A DNA stretch of 64,000 bases from Halobacteriales archaeon QS_8_69_26 (GCA_003023195.1 PXRX01000008.1:37159-101158); one strand, 5' to 3'; positions 18,499 through 27,308 are shown, counted from the first letter of the stretch. Made by a program: numbers and translations. Notes: generated by a model not told the origin, from the letters alone.

Positions 18499-19920
18499 AT
18501 GGAACTGCTGGCGTTCGACGGGCGAACCGGCGCGGCCGGGGACATGATCCTCGGGGCCCTCGTGGGCGCCGGCGCCGACCCGGCGGCCCTGGCTCCGGTC
18601 GAAGACGCCCTGGGCGTCGAGTACGGCGTCGGCACCGTCGACCGGGCCGGGATCGGGGCCACGCGGGTGGCCGTCCGGATCCCCGACGACGGTGACGACG
18701 CACCCGACGGGGACCACGCACACGACGGTCGGGACGACGCACCCGACGAGGACCACGCACACGACGGTCGGGACGACGCTCACGCCACCGACCACGCTCA
18801 CGACGACCACGACCACGACGACCACGCTCACGACGACCACGACGACCACGACCACCACGGTCATCACGGCCACGACCACGATCACGACACCGACCACGCC
18901 GAAGGGGCGGGACCGGACCGGGCCTACCCGGAGGTGGTCGAACTGGTCGAGTCGATGGACCTCCCCGGTCCGGTGGCCGAGGACGCCCTGTCGGTGTTCG
19001 GGATCCTGGCCGAGGCGGAGGCGGCGGTCCACGACGCCGATCCGGGGACGACGCGCTTCCACGAGGTCGGTGCCGACGACGCCGTCGCGGACGTGGTCGG
19101 CGCCGCCCTCCTCTTCGACGACCTGGATCCGGACCGGGTCGTGACGGCGCCGCTCTCGGCCGGCGGCGGCGAGGTGACGTTCAGCCACGGGACCTATCCC
19201 GTCCCGGCGCCGGCGACCGTCGAGGTCGCCGCCCGGGCCGACTGGGAACTGCGGGGCGGGCCCGTCGACGCCGAGTTGTTGACCCCGACGGGGGCCGCGA
19301 TCCTCGCCCACTACGCCGAGGGCGTCGAGTCCCTTCCGGCCCTCCGGGTCGAGGAAACCGGCTACGGTGCCGGACGGCGGGACCTGGGATCCCGACCGAA
19401 CGTCCTGCGGGCGATCCGCGGCCGGGCGCGGACCGGGGCCGTCGACGGTGGCGGACTGGACCGGGAGGGGATCGCGGTCCTGGAGACGAACCTCGACGAC
19501 GCCGCCCCGGAACTGCTGGGCGGCCTCCAGTCGACGCTGGCCGAGGCCGGCGCCCTGGACGTGTCCGTGGTTCCGCTGACCGCAAAGAAGTCCCGCCCAG
19601 GCCACCTCGTCAAGGTGATCGCACGTTCCGAAGACGCCGAACGGGTGGCCCGCCGCCTCGCCGAGGAGACGGGGACGCTGGGGGTCCGCGCGACCGGCGC
19701 GACCCACCGGTTCGTGGCCGACCGCCGGGTCGAGACGGTGACCGTCGAGGCCGGCGGCGAGACCCACGAGGTCGACGTCAAGGTCGGGAGCGCCGGCGGC
19801 GAGGTCTACGACGTCAGCGCCGAGTACGACGACGCCGCGGCCGTCGCGAGCGACGTCGACCTCCCGATCCGGGAGGTCGTGCGCCGCGCCGAGACCGCCT
19901 TCCGCGAGGGGGATCGCTGA
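18499..19920 (+). CDS. larC: LarC-type nickel-insertion protein (nickel pincer cofactor synthesis)
   Basis: 473 residues. The start MELLAFDGRTGAAGDMILGA is the LarC/DUF111 N-terminal signature; ETNLDDAAPELLGG and KKSRPGHLVKVIA are conserved later. LarC inserts Ni into the pyridinium-thiocarboxylate nucleotide to give the cofactor of lactate racemase-like enzymes. Residues about 66-135 form a His/Asp insert (runs of DHAHD, DDHDH, HGHHGHDHDHD) with some 30 His, encoded by a GAC/CAC tandem tract at 18700-18895; it is longer than the usual His-rich loop and should bind nickel. No larA, larB or larE lies in this window. Leaderless start supported by a TATA box at 18469. Confidence 0.9.
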   Translation: MELLAFDGRTGAAGDMILGALVGAGADPAALAPVEDALGVEYGVGTVDRAGIGATRVAVRIPDDGDDAPDGDHAHDGRDDAPDEDHAHDGRDDAHATDHAHDDHDHDDHAHDDHDDHDHHGHHGHDHDHDTDHAEGAGPDRAYPEVVELVESMDLPGPVAEDALSVFGILAEAEAAVHDADPGTTRFHEVGADDAVADVVGAALLFDDLDPDRVVTAPLSAGGGEVTFSHGTYPVPAPATVEVAARADWELRGGPVDAELLTPTGAAILAHYAEGVESLPALRVEETGYGAGRRDLGSRPNVLRAIRGRARTGAVDGGGLDREGIAVLETNLDDAAPELLGGLQSTLAEAGALDVSVVPLTAKKSRPGHLVKVIARSEDAERVARRLAEETGTLGVRATGATHRFVADRRVETVTVEAGGETHEVDVKVGSAGGEVYDVSAEYDDAAAVASDVDLPIREVVRRAETAFREGDR

Positions 19921-20272
19921 TCCGCCGGGATCGCTGACTCTCCCGCGACCGGGATCCCGGGACCGATCCCTGCCGAACCCCCGGGAGTGGGAGGCCTGCC
20001 CTCCCCCGACTCCGGACGACCGGCCCGGCGGCCGAGCCGGTCGCCCGTCGGGGCCGGCGTGTACCTTCTCCCGGGCGATCCCCGGTAGTGGACGCGGCCG
20101 GTCGCCCACCCGTGAGGCCCCGGAGCGGTAGCGACGGGGCCGAACACCTCGGGCGAGCGGCGCAAATCGAAGATTTGCTGGCTCCCGAGTAGGACTCGGG
20201 AACGGTCGGGGAGGTGAGGGGGTCACGCACTCGGCCGGGGATCCGGTGTGCGGTGTGCGGCCGGAAATCGAC
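19921..20272. other. Intergenic stretch with two perfect hairpins
   Basis: Between convergent larC and the beta-propeller gene. No coding frame. It contains GC-rich degenerate repeats of CGGGATC type near 19925-19970 and the twin hairpins listed separately at 20162-20201. Confidence 0.5.
20162..20201. repeat. Twin perfect inverted repeats
   Basis: GCAAATC-GAA-GATTTGC (20162-20178) and TCCCGAGT-AGG-ACTCGGGA (20183-20201), each a perfect 7- or 8-base stem with a three-base loop, four bases apart. They lie between two convergent genes, 70 bases after the end of the minus-strand gene would be reached, so a bidirectional terminator or a small mobile palindrome are the options. No U-run follows either. 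Confidence 0.7.
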
Positions 20273-21607
20273 TCACTCCCGGTTCTCCTCGACGGCCCCG
20301 CAGTGACACTCGCCGCGGCAGTAGGTCATCTCGCCGCCGGTGTCGACCCCGGCGGCCACCAGGTCCGCGAGCAGTCGCCCGCCCATCGAGGCCTCGGGCC
20401 GCACCCCGCCGGCGGTGGCGCCGTACGGCGACGCACCGACGGGGATCCGCTCTACGACCTCGCGCTCGTCGGGATCGATCACCGCCACCTCGTCGCTCGT
20501 CTGGACGGGCACGAACAGCGACCGGCGGTCGGGGTCCCAGGTGCCCGTGTACGCCACGCCGCCGAGGTCGATCCGACCCTCGACGGTCGCCTCCCGCACG
20601 TCGACGACGGTCACGTCCTCGGTGTCCGGCGTGAACACGAACAGCGTCCGGTCGTCCGGCGCGATCTCGCTGGTCAGGGGGTTCTCCCCGAGGCCGTCGG
20701 CGGTCGTGAGCCTGGCGACTTCTTCCGGATCGGTCGGGTCGGAGACGTCCCAGATGCTCTCGGCGCCGTCGCCCTCGTCGTGTTCGACCGCGAGGCGGTC
20801 GCCGTCCAGGGCGGCGGTGCCCATCCAGGGCCGGGCCTCATCGACGCCCTCGACCACGGGGTCGACGTCCACCTGTGCGACCACCTCGAAGGGATCCACC
20901 CGCAGGACCGTCAGCGTGTCCCCGAAGAGGTCGGGGACGAACGCGTGGTCGCCGCCGGGCGCGAACGTGACGTCGCAGGGGCCGGGGCCCTCGCGGTCCT
21001 CGCCGGTCCCCTCGCCGCGGTCTATCGAGGCGAGGGCCTCCCCGAACGACCCGGAGTCGGGGTCGGCGTCGACCAGGAACTGCCGGTGGGCCGGTTCGCG
21101 GGCGCTGACGACCACCCGGTTGCCGTCGGGCGTTCGCTCCAGCCAGTTCGCACCCGCCCCCGTCTCCACCCGCGCGGCCTCCGAGAGGTCGCCCGCCCGG
21201 AGTGCGGCCACGCCGTCGGAGACGTTCACCCAGAGGTGGTCGTCGGGGTCGGTCACCAGCCCCGGCGAGTACTGGTTCGAGGGGAACGAGGCGGTCAGGC
21301 CGGCCCCGACCGTCTCCACTACCTCCATGGCGTCGGGGTCGAGGACGCTGACCGTCCGGTCGCCGGTGTTGAAGACGTACACCGACGGCGCGAGGCGGTT
21401 CCCGTCCCCGCCTCCGAGTGGCCCGCCGAGACACCCGGCACCGGCGACCGCCCCGACCGCGGTCGACCCCCACAGGAGGTGCCGGCGCGAGACGCCCCTG
21501 TCGGGGTCAGTCGGTGCGGGTCCCTCTCCTGTCGAACGGCCGGACCCCCTGGCACCCTCCGCGCGGTCGTCCGTCTCGGATGGACCGTCGGACACCGTCG
21601 GTGTCAC
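20273..21607 (-). CDS. Tat-exported beta-propeller lipoprotein with Cys-rich tail
   Basis: 444 residues. A Tat signal RGVSRRHLLWGSTAV is followed by a lipobox-like VAGAGC (Cys about 59), so it is a lipid-anchored surface protein. The body consists of YVTN/cytochrome-d1-like propeller repeats (VYVFNTGDRTVSVLDPDAM, LFVFTPDTEDVTVVDVREA, LFVPVQTSDEVAVIDPDE). The C-terminus carries CRGECHCG, three cysteines and a His in seven residues, a likely metal site. Related propellers act in surface binding or metal/redox traffic. Start at 21607 gives 40 residues before the RR, longer than usual; the twin Arg fixes only the signal, not the start. Confidence 0.78.
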   Translation of the reverse strand: MTPTVSDGPSETDDRAEGARGSGRSTGEGPAPTDPDRGVSRRHLLWGSTAVGAVAGAGCLGGPLGGGDGNRLAPSVYVFNTGDRTVSVLDPDAMEVVETVGAGLTASFPSNQYSPGLVTDPDDHLWVNVSDGVAALRAGDLSEAARVETGAGANWLERTPDGNRVVVSAREPAHRQFLVDADPDSGSFGEALASIDRGEGTGEDREGPGPCDVTFAPGGDHAFVPDLFGDTLTVLRVDPFEVVAQVDVDPVVEGVDEARPWMGTAALDGDRLAVEHDEGDGAESIWDVSDPTDPEEVARLTTADGLGENPLTSEIAPDDRTLFVFTPDTEDVTVVDVREATVEGRIDLGGVAYTGTWDPDRRSLFVPVQTSDEVAVIDPDEREVVERIPVGASPYGATAGGVRPEASMGGRLLADLVAAGVDTGGEMTYCRGECHCGAVEENRE

Positions 21608-21696
21608 CTACAACGTCCCGGGGGACCGGCGGACCTAAAACCCACGCCCGTTGGCGGTGGATCCGCACGGCCGTCGGCTCCCCGGACCGTCGGTGC

Positions 21697-21830
21697 GCAG
21701 GGGGTGCCGGCGGGGCCGGTCCGGAGAGCGTCGGTGCTGGCGGGATCGGTCCGGAAAGCGTCGGTGCTGACGGGATCGGTCTGGGAACGTCGGTGCCGAC
21801 GGGATCGATCCGGGGGTTCGGCGACGCTAA
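21697..21830. repeat. Degenerate 30-bp tandem repeats
   Basis: A unit GCGTCGGTGCTGGCGGGATC plus GGTCCGGA and flanks recurs about every 30 bases from 21697 to about 21786, with two more decayed copies to about 21900. It lies between the divergent start of the propeller gene and the end of the MTH865-family gene, and explains the 320-base gap. No gene is seen in it. Confidence 0.7.
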
Positions 21831-21926
21831 TGGAGTCGGTCCGGAGAACGGAGGCCGCCGGGATCGGTCGGAGACCGGCGGTGCTGGCGGGGTCGGTTCG
21901 GTGAAGCGGGACGGGTCGGGATCCGC

Positions 21927-22184
21927 TCAGATGTAGCCTTCGTCGTCTAGCTGGTCCATGATGTCGTCGACGAACGACTCGACGTCGTCGTACGGGAAGT
22001 CGCCGCCTGGGAGCTTCGTGTTCAGCTCCATCGCGGTCATCGAGAAGTCGCCGGACTCGAACCGCGTCCCCGGGCCGTTGGGCAGGGCCGGAACCAGGTC
22101 CATCGGACTCGAGATCGGGTAGTCGGCGCCCTCGAAGGCGTCGATCATCTGCTCGCGGAGGTCGTCCCTGTCTACGTCTGCCAT
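21927..22184 (-). CDS. MTH865-family small protein
   Basis: 85 residues: DLREQMIDAFEGADYPISSP, then MDLVPALPNGPGTRFESGDFS and VESFVDDIMDQLDDEGYI. This matches the MTH865 family (PF07747), known as a small alpha-helical fold of unknown function that is conserved in methanogens and haloarchaea. A minus-strand TTTTTTAAC element near 22213-22222 lies about 30 bases upstream of the ATG. Stands alone. Confidence 0.85.
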   Translation of the reverse strand: MADVDRDDLREQMIDAFEGADYPISSPMDLVPALPNGPGTRFESGDFSMTAMELNTKLPGGDFPYDDVESFVDDIMDQLDDEGYI

Positions 22185-22393
22185 GGTTCAGGTGGATCCA
22201 TGACAGACCACGGTTAAAAAACATTCGAGATTGATTGAACTCACAACTCGGTTCCAGTTTCCGGACGCGGTCGGGCGGCCACCGTCGGCGATCCCGGTCG
22301 AACCACGGGACGCGATGGCCTCCGGAGGGCACGGGGCCGGGGGTGTCGAACGAGTTCGTGAGCGGCTCCTACCCGGTGGAAACGGAGGCGGAA

Positions 22394-22401
22394 CTTTATG
22401 T
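22394..22401 (+). promoter_or_regulatory. TATA box of the 55-residue gene
   Basis: CTTTATGT at 22394-22401, 28 bases before the ATG at 22426; it fixes the leaderless start of this short gene. Confidence 0.55.
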
Positions 22402-22425
22402 ACAACCGCGTGGATCGTTCGAGCG

Positions 22426-22593
22426 ATGACGGGGACGCCACAGGACGAGGGCAGCGCCCACACCCACGTCGGGGAGTGGGCCGACCTGATCGGCGACCGC
22501 GTACCCGACTCCGCGCGGCGCGAGCGGACGCTCGCGGACCGCCCCGTACCGCCCCGCGAGGACGACGACCCCGACCCGACGGGCGCGAGCTAG
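22426..22593 (+). CDS. Short acidic protein, 55 residues, unknown
   Basis: MTGTPQDEGSAHTHVGEWAD, then LIGDRVPDSARRERTLADRP and an Asp/Pro-rich end. No signal, helix in membrane or Cys motif. A frame extension to 22231 exists, but the TATA box at 22394-22401 places the start at 22426. The stop lies three bases before the mdh stop, so it is convergent with mdh. It looks like one of the short conserved haloarchaeal proteins; no function is known to me. Confidence 0.6.
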   Translation: MTGTPQDEGSAHTHVGEWADLIGDRVPDSARRERTLADRPVPPREDDDPDPTGAS

Positions 22594-22596
22594 GGG

Positions 22597-23511
22597 TCAG
22601 GAGACCTGGGCGTACTGCTCGGAGAGTTTCTCGGCGGCGTCGCCGAACTGGTCGCGCTCGAACTCCGAGAGTTCCCACTCGATCACTTCCTCGACGCCGT
22701 CGCTCCCCAGTTTCAGGGGCACGCCCAGGGCGACGTCGTCGTAGCCGTACTCGCCGTCCAGTTTGATCGACCCGGGGATCACCTCGCCGGTGTCCCGGAG
22801 GACGGCCTCGACCATGTGGCCGACGCCCGTCGCGGGGCCCCACTCGGTGGCACCCTTGCGCTCGATGACGTTCATCGCGGACTGCTGGAGGTCCGACAGT
22901 ATCTCCTCCCGTTCGCCGTCGGAGAACGCGGGGTCCCGGCCGTTCACCCGCACCGTCGAGAAGACGGGGACCTGGTCGTCGCCGTGTTCGCCGAGGATCG
23001 TCGCCTCGACGTTGCCCACCGGGGCCGAGAAGCGCTCGGCCAGGACGTACCGGAACCGGGCGCTGTCGAGGCGGTTCCCGAAGCCGATCACCTTCCCGCG
23101 GTCGCGGTCGCCGGTCTCGTAGAGGTGGCGGTTCAGCACGTCCACCGGGTTCGAGGTGGTGATGGAGACGAAGTCGTCGGTGTGCTCGTGGAGGCTCCCG
23201 GCGATGTCCTCCATGATGGGGGCGTTGTCGTTCGCCAGGTCCAGCCGGGTCTGGCCCGGGCTCCGGGGGATGCCCGCCGTGATCACCACGACGTCCGACC
23301 CGGCGGTAGCCTCGTACCCGCCCTGGCGGATCGTGGTGTTCGAGTCGTAGGCGACCCCGTGGTTGGTGTCGGCCGCCTGGCCGACCGTCTCGTCCTCCTT
23401 GTCCGGGATGTCGACGAACACGACCTCGTCGGCGACCTCCCGGAGCGCGATGTTGTACCCCGCGGCGGCCCCGACCGTGCCGGCCGCGCCGATGACGCTT
23501 ACCTTTGCCAT
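22597..23511 (-). CDS. mdh: Malate dehydrogenase (LDH-like archaeal type)
   Basis: 304 residues, the exact size of the studied Haloarcula enzyme. NAD-binding [16 protein letters not shown] at 7-22, the adenosine-ribose Asp in [20 protein letters not shown], substrate Arg in GQTRLD and the catalytic His in [10 protein letters not shown]. The abundant acidic surface residues are typical for a halophilic tetramer. It oxidises malate to oxaloacetate with NAD in the cytosol and links with AceA/AceB encoded at 58.8-61.2 kb. A TATA-like CGCTTAACG at 23538-23546 is 27-30 bases upstream of the ATG (leaderless). The frame is open upstream to 24249 but that part is not protein-like. Confidence 0.97.
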   Translation of the reverse strand: MAKVSVIGAAGTVGAAAGYNIALREVADEVVFVDIPDKEDETVGQAADTNHGVAYDSNTTIRQGGYEATAGSDVVVITAGIPRSPGQTRLDLANDNAPIMEDIAGSLHEHTDDFVSITTSNPVDVLNRHLYETGDRDRGKVIGFGNRLDSARFRYVLAERFSAPVGNVEATILGEHGDDQVPVFSTVRVNGRDPAFSDGEREEILSDLQQSAMNVIERKGATEWGPATGVGHMVEAVLRDTGEVIPGSIKLDGEYGYDDVALGVPLKLGSDGVEEVIEWELSEFERDQFGDAAEKLSEQYAQVS

Positions 23512-23639
23512 GACGCCTGAAACTGTCACCGGCCGCCCGTTAAGCGCGTCGGATCGTTCGGTCGGTCGGGTCGTCCGGGTGGTTGGGTCGGTCGGATCGT
23601 CCGCGGACCGGTCGACGGCTGTCCGTCGCCAGGCCGGCC

Positions 23640-23745
23640 TCAGAGTTCCAGGGCGACGACCCCGGCCCGGGAACCCCTCGGTCCGGGCGACCGGCACCCG
23701 GTGGTCGTGTTCGCCGTGGAGCACCAGGACGGGGACGCAGTCCGG
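23640..23745 (-). pseudogene. Possible relic of an alpha/beta hydrolase end
   Basis: The minus strand reads [20 protein letters not shown], the segment around the catalytic Asp of alpha/beta hydrolases, then GFPGR and, after a shift of one base in a G run, GVVALEL with TGA at 23640-23642. Only about 35 residues survive and the catalytic Ser and His regions are absent. It lies between mdh and the frameshifted lipoprotein. Assignment rests on this one motif. Confidence 0.35.
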
Positions 23746-23860
23746 CCGTTTTCCGCCGTTCGAACCCGCTACGGGCCAGTTCCGACCGGACGTCCCGTCC
23801 GCGCGCCGCGGCCAGCACCTTTCACGCCCTTTTTTCATTCCGCCCGTCGTTCCGGCCGTC

Positions 23861-24666
23861 GTGAGCGACCGCGACGAGGGCCGCCCGACGATGCGGTTAC
23901 GGGGAGACGACGCCGGAGGGTCCGGGGAGCGACCGTCGGAACCCGAGCACGGGAGGTCGACGACGCGACGCCGACTGCTCGCGACGGGGGCGGCGGGGCT
24001 GACCGCCGGCCTCGCCGGGTGTTCGTTGACCGAGGAGGCCGGGTCGTCGGGTGACCGAGAGGTCGGAACGCCGGGGGACCGGGAGGTCCGACTCGACGTG
24101 ACGGTTCTCGACCCGGACGGCGACCCGGTCACCGACGAACCGGTCGTACTGCTCGATACTGGCGGTACCACCGACGCCCAGGTCGCCCGCACCGACGGCG
24201 ACGGTCTGGCCCCCTTCGTCGAGGGGGTCGGCCCGCCGCCGTGCAACACTCACTTCGTGGGGCTCCCCGACCGGCGGTTCCGCCGCGATGTCGGGTGCTT
24301 CGAGGGCGGGACCACCGAGTCCGTCGAGGTCCGCCTCGACGAGGAATCGATGGCCGGTCCGCGGGAGCCGGGTGCCCCCCGGGAGAACGGGAGGTCAGGA
24401 TCACGGTGACGGTCCTCGACGGCGGCGACCCCGTGGTCGACCAACCCCTGCTGTTGCAGGACAGGGGTGGCACTCCCGACACGCGGATCGGGCTCACCGA
24501 CGGGGAAGGTCGGGAAGTCTTCTTCGAGGGCGTCGGTCCGCCACCCTGTAACACGCAGTTCGTCGAACTCCCGGAGCGCGAGGTGAGCCGGGAGGTCGGG
24601 TGTCACGACGGCGGCGCGACCGAGTCCGTCGAAATCGACCTCGCCGCCGTCGGCGATACCGCCTGA
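23861..24666 (+). pseudogene. Tat lipoprotein with two tandem beta domains, frameshifted between them
   Basis: From GTG 23861 (ATG 23891 is the alternative) the frame gives a Tat signal [20 protein letters not shown] and lipobox LAGC, then a domain [17 protein letters not shown]...[15 protein letters not shown]...DVGCFEGG, and stops at 24409. The next frame continues with a second copy, REVRITVTVLDGGDPV...[15 protein letters not shown]...EVGCHDGG, ending at 24666. One extra C in the C6 run at 24375-24380 would join them into a 268-residue protein. The two Cys per domain (PPCN and VGC) could form a disulfide. Either decay or a sequencing error; the second domain has no start of its own. Confidence 0.7.
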
Positions 24667-24798
24667 TCCTCGACCACGCCGGCAACCGTCCTCCGGTACT
24701 GGAGTCCCGGTCCGGTGTCCGCCGTGGGGATCCGGTGGAGGAGAGCCCGTCGGGCCGATCCCACCACGCTTTTCGCCGGCGACCGCCTTCCAACGGGT

Positions 24799-25566
24799 AT
24801 GAGCGACTTCGACAAGGAAGCCGAGCGCGAGAAGTTGCGCGAGAAGTACGAGCAGGAACAGGCCGAGCGACGGGCCACACAGCAGATGTCCGAACTCCTC
24901 CTGCAGGGGGCGACGATGACCAACTCCCACTGCGACGACCACGGCGACCCCGTCTTCCGGTACGACGGCGAGGAGTTCTGCCCCACCTGCCGGGCCGAGG
25001 GCCGGGAAACCGGTCAGGGGGAGAGCCACGAGGAGGAGGGCCAGGACGGCCAGCAGGGGGCACAGGCGGAAGGGGCGGACGCCGGTGGGACGGACGCCGA
25101 GGCCGAACGGACCGCGGCCGGCGGGGCCGACGCCGGGGAAGACGGATCGGGCACCGAGGCCGAACCGACCCGAAACACCGGCCGCGGGACGCCGACGGAG
25201 GCGGGGGACCGCCCCGCCGGCACACCCGGATCCCGACCGGCGGGGAACGCCCGCTCCCCGCCCGCGGACGACCGGGGCGGGGCCGCGAGGGGGGACGGCC
25301 GGTCACCACCGGCCGCCGATCCGCGGGGGGGCGAACCCCGGACGGCCGACCGTCCCGACCGACCGACGGACGCCCGGTCCCCACAGGGGCGGGCGGCGCC
25401 GGGTGCGGGGGACGCCGGGGACCTCGCGACCGCCGAGGCCTCGCTCCGCCGGACCCTGGTCCGGTTCGCGCGCCGGGCCGAGGGGACCGACGACCCCCGG
25501 CGGGCCCGGGAGGACCTCCGTGTCGCCCGGGAGGCCGCCGAGACCCTGGCCGCGCTCCGGGACTGA
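24799..25566 (+). CDS. Autoantigen p27 (SSSCA1)-like zinc-finger protein
   Basis: 255 residues. The N-terminal 65 residues carry a basic/acidic helix (EREKLREKYEQEQAERRATQ), QMSELLLQGATM and a zinc-ribbon-like HCDDHGDP...EEFCPTC, the pattern of the Sjogren/scleroderma autoantigen 1 family seen across archaea. Residues 70-215 are a low-complexity Gly/Ala/Asp/Arg/Pro linker, and the last 40 (ASLRRTLVRFARRAEGTDDP) are a helical region. Role unknown; in other organisms a nucleic-acid or chaperone link has been proposed. Start at 24799 is supported by family similarity; the frame is open to 24715. Confidence 0.75.
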   Translation: MSDFDKEAEREKLREKYEQEQAERRATQQMSELLLQGATMTNSHCDDHGDPVFRYDGEEFCPTCRAEGRETGQGESHEEEGQDGQQGAQAEGADAGGTDAEAERTAAGGADAGEDGSGTEAEPTRNTGRGTPTEAGDRPAGTPGSRPAGNARSPPADDRGGAARGDGRSPPAADPRGGEPRTADRPDRPTDARSPQGRAAPGAGDAGDLATAEASLRRTLVRFARRAEGTDDPRRAREDLRVAREAAETLAALRD

Positions 25567-25573
25567 CCGGGGG

Positions 25574-26509
25574 CTAGTCGCGCCGCCAGCGCCAGACGGC
25601 GGCCCCGACGCCGCCGATTGGGATCCCGAACGCGAGCAGGAACGGGGCCGCGTACGCCAGCGTCACGACCGCGCCCCGGACGAAGACGACCAGCGTGTTC
25701 ACCGAGTCGGCGAACGCGCCGACGACCGACCGCTCGTGGAACGCCTGCTGTTCCTCCTCCTCTTCTTCCTCCGGTTCGGGGTCGGGTTCGGGCTCTTCCA
25801 GTTTCACGGTCAGCGTCGAGTAGGCCACCTTGTCCTCCAGGGACCGCTTCTTCGCCTCCAGGCGCTCTATCTCGCCCTGGATCTCCGAGAGGCGTTCCTC
25901 CAGGCGGAGGAGTTCCTGGGTGGTGTTGGCCTGGTCGTAGAACTCCCGGACCCGCTCTCGCTCCCGCCGGAGGTTCTCCAGGCGGGCCTCCAGGTCGACC
26001 AGCTGGTCGCTGACGTCCTTCGCCTGGGTCCGTTCGGAGACGACCGTCCCCTCGTCCCTGACGGCCGCTAGCAGGTCGGTGAACCGGTCGGCGGGCACCC
26101 GGAGGACGACCTGTCCGGTGGTCCAGGTCCGGTTCCCCTCACGGTTGAGCGTCTGCTGGGAGTCGCTGACGAACCCGCCCATGCCCCGGGCCGTCGCAAC
26201 GAGGCTGGTCCGGGACGCGTCGTAGTCCTCGACCTCGACGTTCACCGTCCCGGTCCGTATCACCGCCTGGCGGGCCGCCGGCGATTTCGCGTCGGGCGAT
26301 CCCGACTGGTCCGCGTTCGGTTCCCCGCCGCCCCCGTCGTCGGGTGGTGCCCCTTCCATCGCCTCTTGCTGGTCCGCCTTCATCGCCGCTTCCGTGTTCG
26401 CTCCGTCGTCGCCGGGGGCGTCGCTCGCACCGTCGGACCCGAGCCCCGAGCAACCGGCCAGCACCAGACACGCCGCGAGCAGTACCGTTGCGATCGTCCT
26501 CCGCTTCAT
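25574..26509 (-). CDS. DUF4349-type membrane lipoprotein with coiled coil
   Basis: 311 residues. Signal peptide MKRRTIATVLLAACLVLAGC with lipobox LAGC at Cys20, a disordered linker (25-80), a DUF4349 domain (RTGTVNVEVEDYDASRTSLV, GGFVSDSQQTLNREGNRT, GQVVLRVPADRFTDLL), a coiled coil (about 170-225, ARLENLRRERERVREFYD) and a C-terminal helix (about 275-300) ending in RWRRD. This is the usual layout of the family: lipid-anchored outside domain plus a C-terminal membrane helix. Function unknown. Start at the Met whose signal is cleanest; an ATG 15 bases upstream is possible. Convergent with the p27-like gene, 7 bases apart. Confidence 0.83.
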   Translation of the reverse strand: MKRRTIATVLLAACLVLAGCSGLGSDGASDAPGDDGANTEAAMKADQQEAMEGAPPDDGGGGEPNADQSGSPDAKSPAARQAVIRTGTVNVEVEDYDASRTSLVATARGMGGFVSDSQQTLNREGNRTWTTGQVVLRVPADRFTDLLAAVRDEGTVVSERTQAKDVSDQLVDLEARLENLRRERERVREFYDQANTTQELLRLEERLSEIQGEIERLEAKKRSLEDKVAYSTLTVKLEEPEPDPEPEEEEEEEQQAFHERSVVGAFADSVNTLVVFVRGAVVTLAYAAPFLLAFGIPIGGVGAAVWRWRRD

Positions 26510-27308
26510 GTGAGACTTCCACATGGGGAACCGACTAAGTACCAGCGTAGGCTGAAAGAACGATTTACGCCAGACCCCTCGGGTGATCAGGTTTCCGGCC
26601 GTCGGATGAGGGTCTCTCGGGGGTCGGCGGTGGCGGGATACGAACACCGAGCCGCTTGTCTCTACCGGGTCGTCTGGATAATTACCGGACCGGAAGAATA
26701 CCGCGAAATGAATGTCCACGGTTCCGCGTACCTCTGAACTCACTTACTTTCCGTCCGGCCGCAGTCTCGGTTCGCACGCGCGCCGTTCTGTGTCCTGGGG
26801 ACGAAACTGCCGACGATCTACTATCGGATCCCTGCCTTGCGGTTCGAAAGGGATGCGGCCGGTGATGGCCGTCGATGGAATCGATGTCGACGGCGTCGTC
26901 GGTAAGGGTCGCAACGAGCGGCTCGTTTTCGTACTTTCGAACCCAATCCGCAAATCAGTCACCCAGAAGGTGGTCGTCCGGGGTTGGGTCCGGGTAGTGG
27001 GTCGGCCGCACCGGGTTGTCGGTCTTGAAAATGACGACGTGACCGCTATCGAGTTCTTCGATTCGCCAGGCCGGGGTCTTGAGGACGTGCTCCGGCGGCG
27101 TCGACCTTCCCGGCGGCGGGACCGAGGAACTGGTCAGGATGGTCTACGCCCGCGACGGGGCCGACGGCGCCGAGTAGGACGAGTGCCGGCAGTCGTGCGA
27201 TCCGAACGGTCCTGGGGCTGACGAACCGGCCGCCCAGCGGCGGACCGATCAACCGGCGATACTTATGCCGGCATTGGCGTTTTTGGCGTCGATCCAGTAG
27301 TACGGTCG
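26510..27308. other. Long gap with decayed sequence
   Basis: About 800 bases without an intact gene and of lower GC than the surroundings. The only coding-like part is the minus-strand relic at 26846-27143 listed separately. A small near-palindrome GATACTTATGCCGGCATTGG lies at 27266-27285 before the next gene. Confidence 0.5.
26846..27143 (-). pseudogene. Coding relic of unknown family with in-frame stop
   Basis: The minus strand reads PPEHVLKTPAWRIEELDSGH, VVIFKTDNPVRPTHYPDP and TPDDHLLGD, stops (TGA 26955-26957), and goes on in the same frame with FADWVRKYENEPLVATLTDD and AVDIDSIDGHHRPHPF before losing protein character. There is no start codon; a stop precedes it at 27144-27146. Codon use is like a real gene on this strand. 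Either one decayed gene with a premature stop or two fused remnants. No family recognised. Confidence 0.4.

Noticed and set aside
23512..24249. N-terminal extension of malate dehydrogenase
   Set aside because: MDH from 23511 has exactly the known family length and a leaderless promoter; the extension has no MDH homology apart from a short hydrolase-like relic.
27046..27240. Minus-strand GTG frame with a hydrophobic start (PRTVRIARLPALVLLGAVG)
   Set aside because: Looks like a short signal peptide, but it ends quickly in a stop and the downstream frame lacks coding character; the adjacent frame explains the region better.
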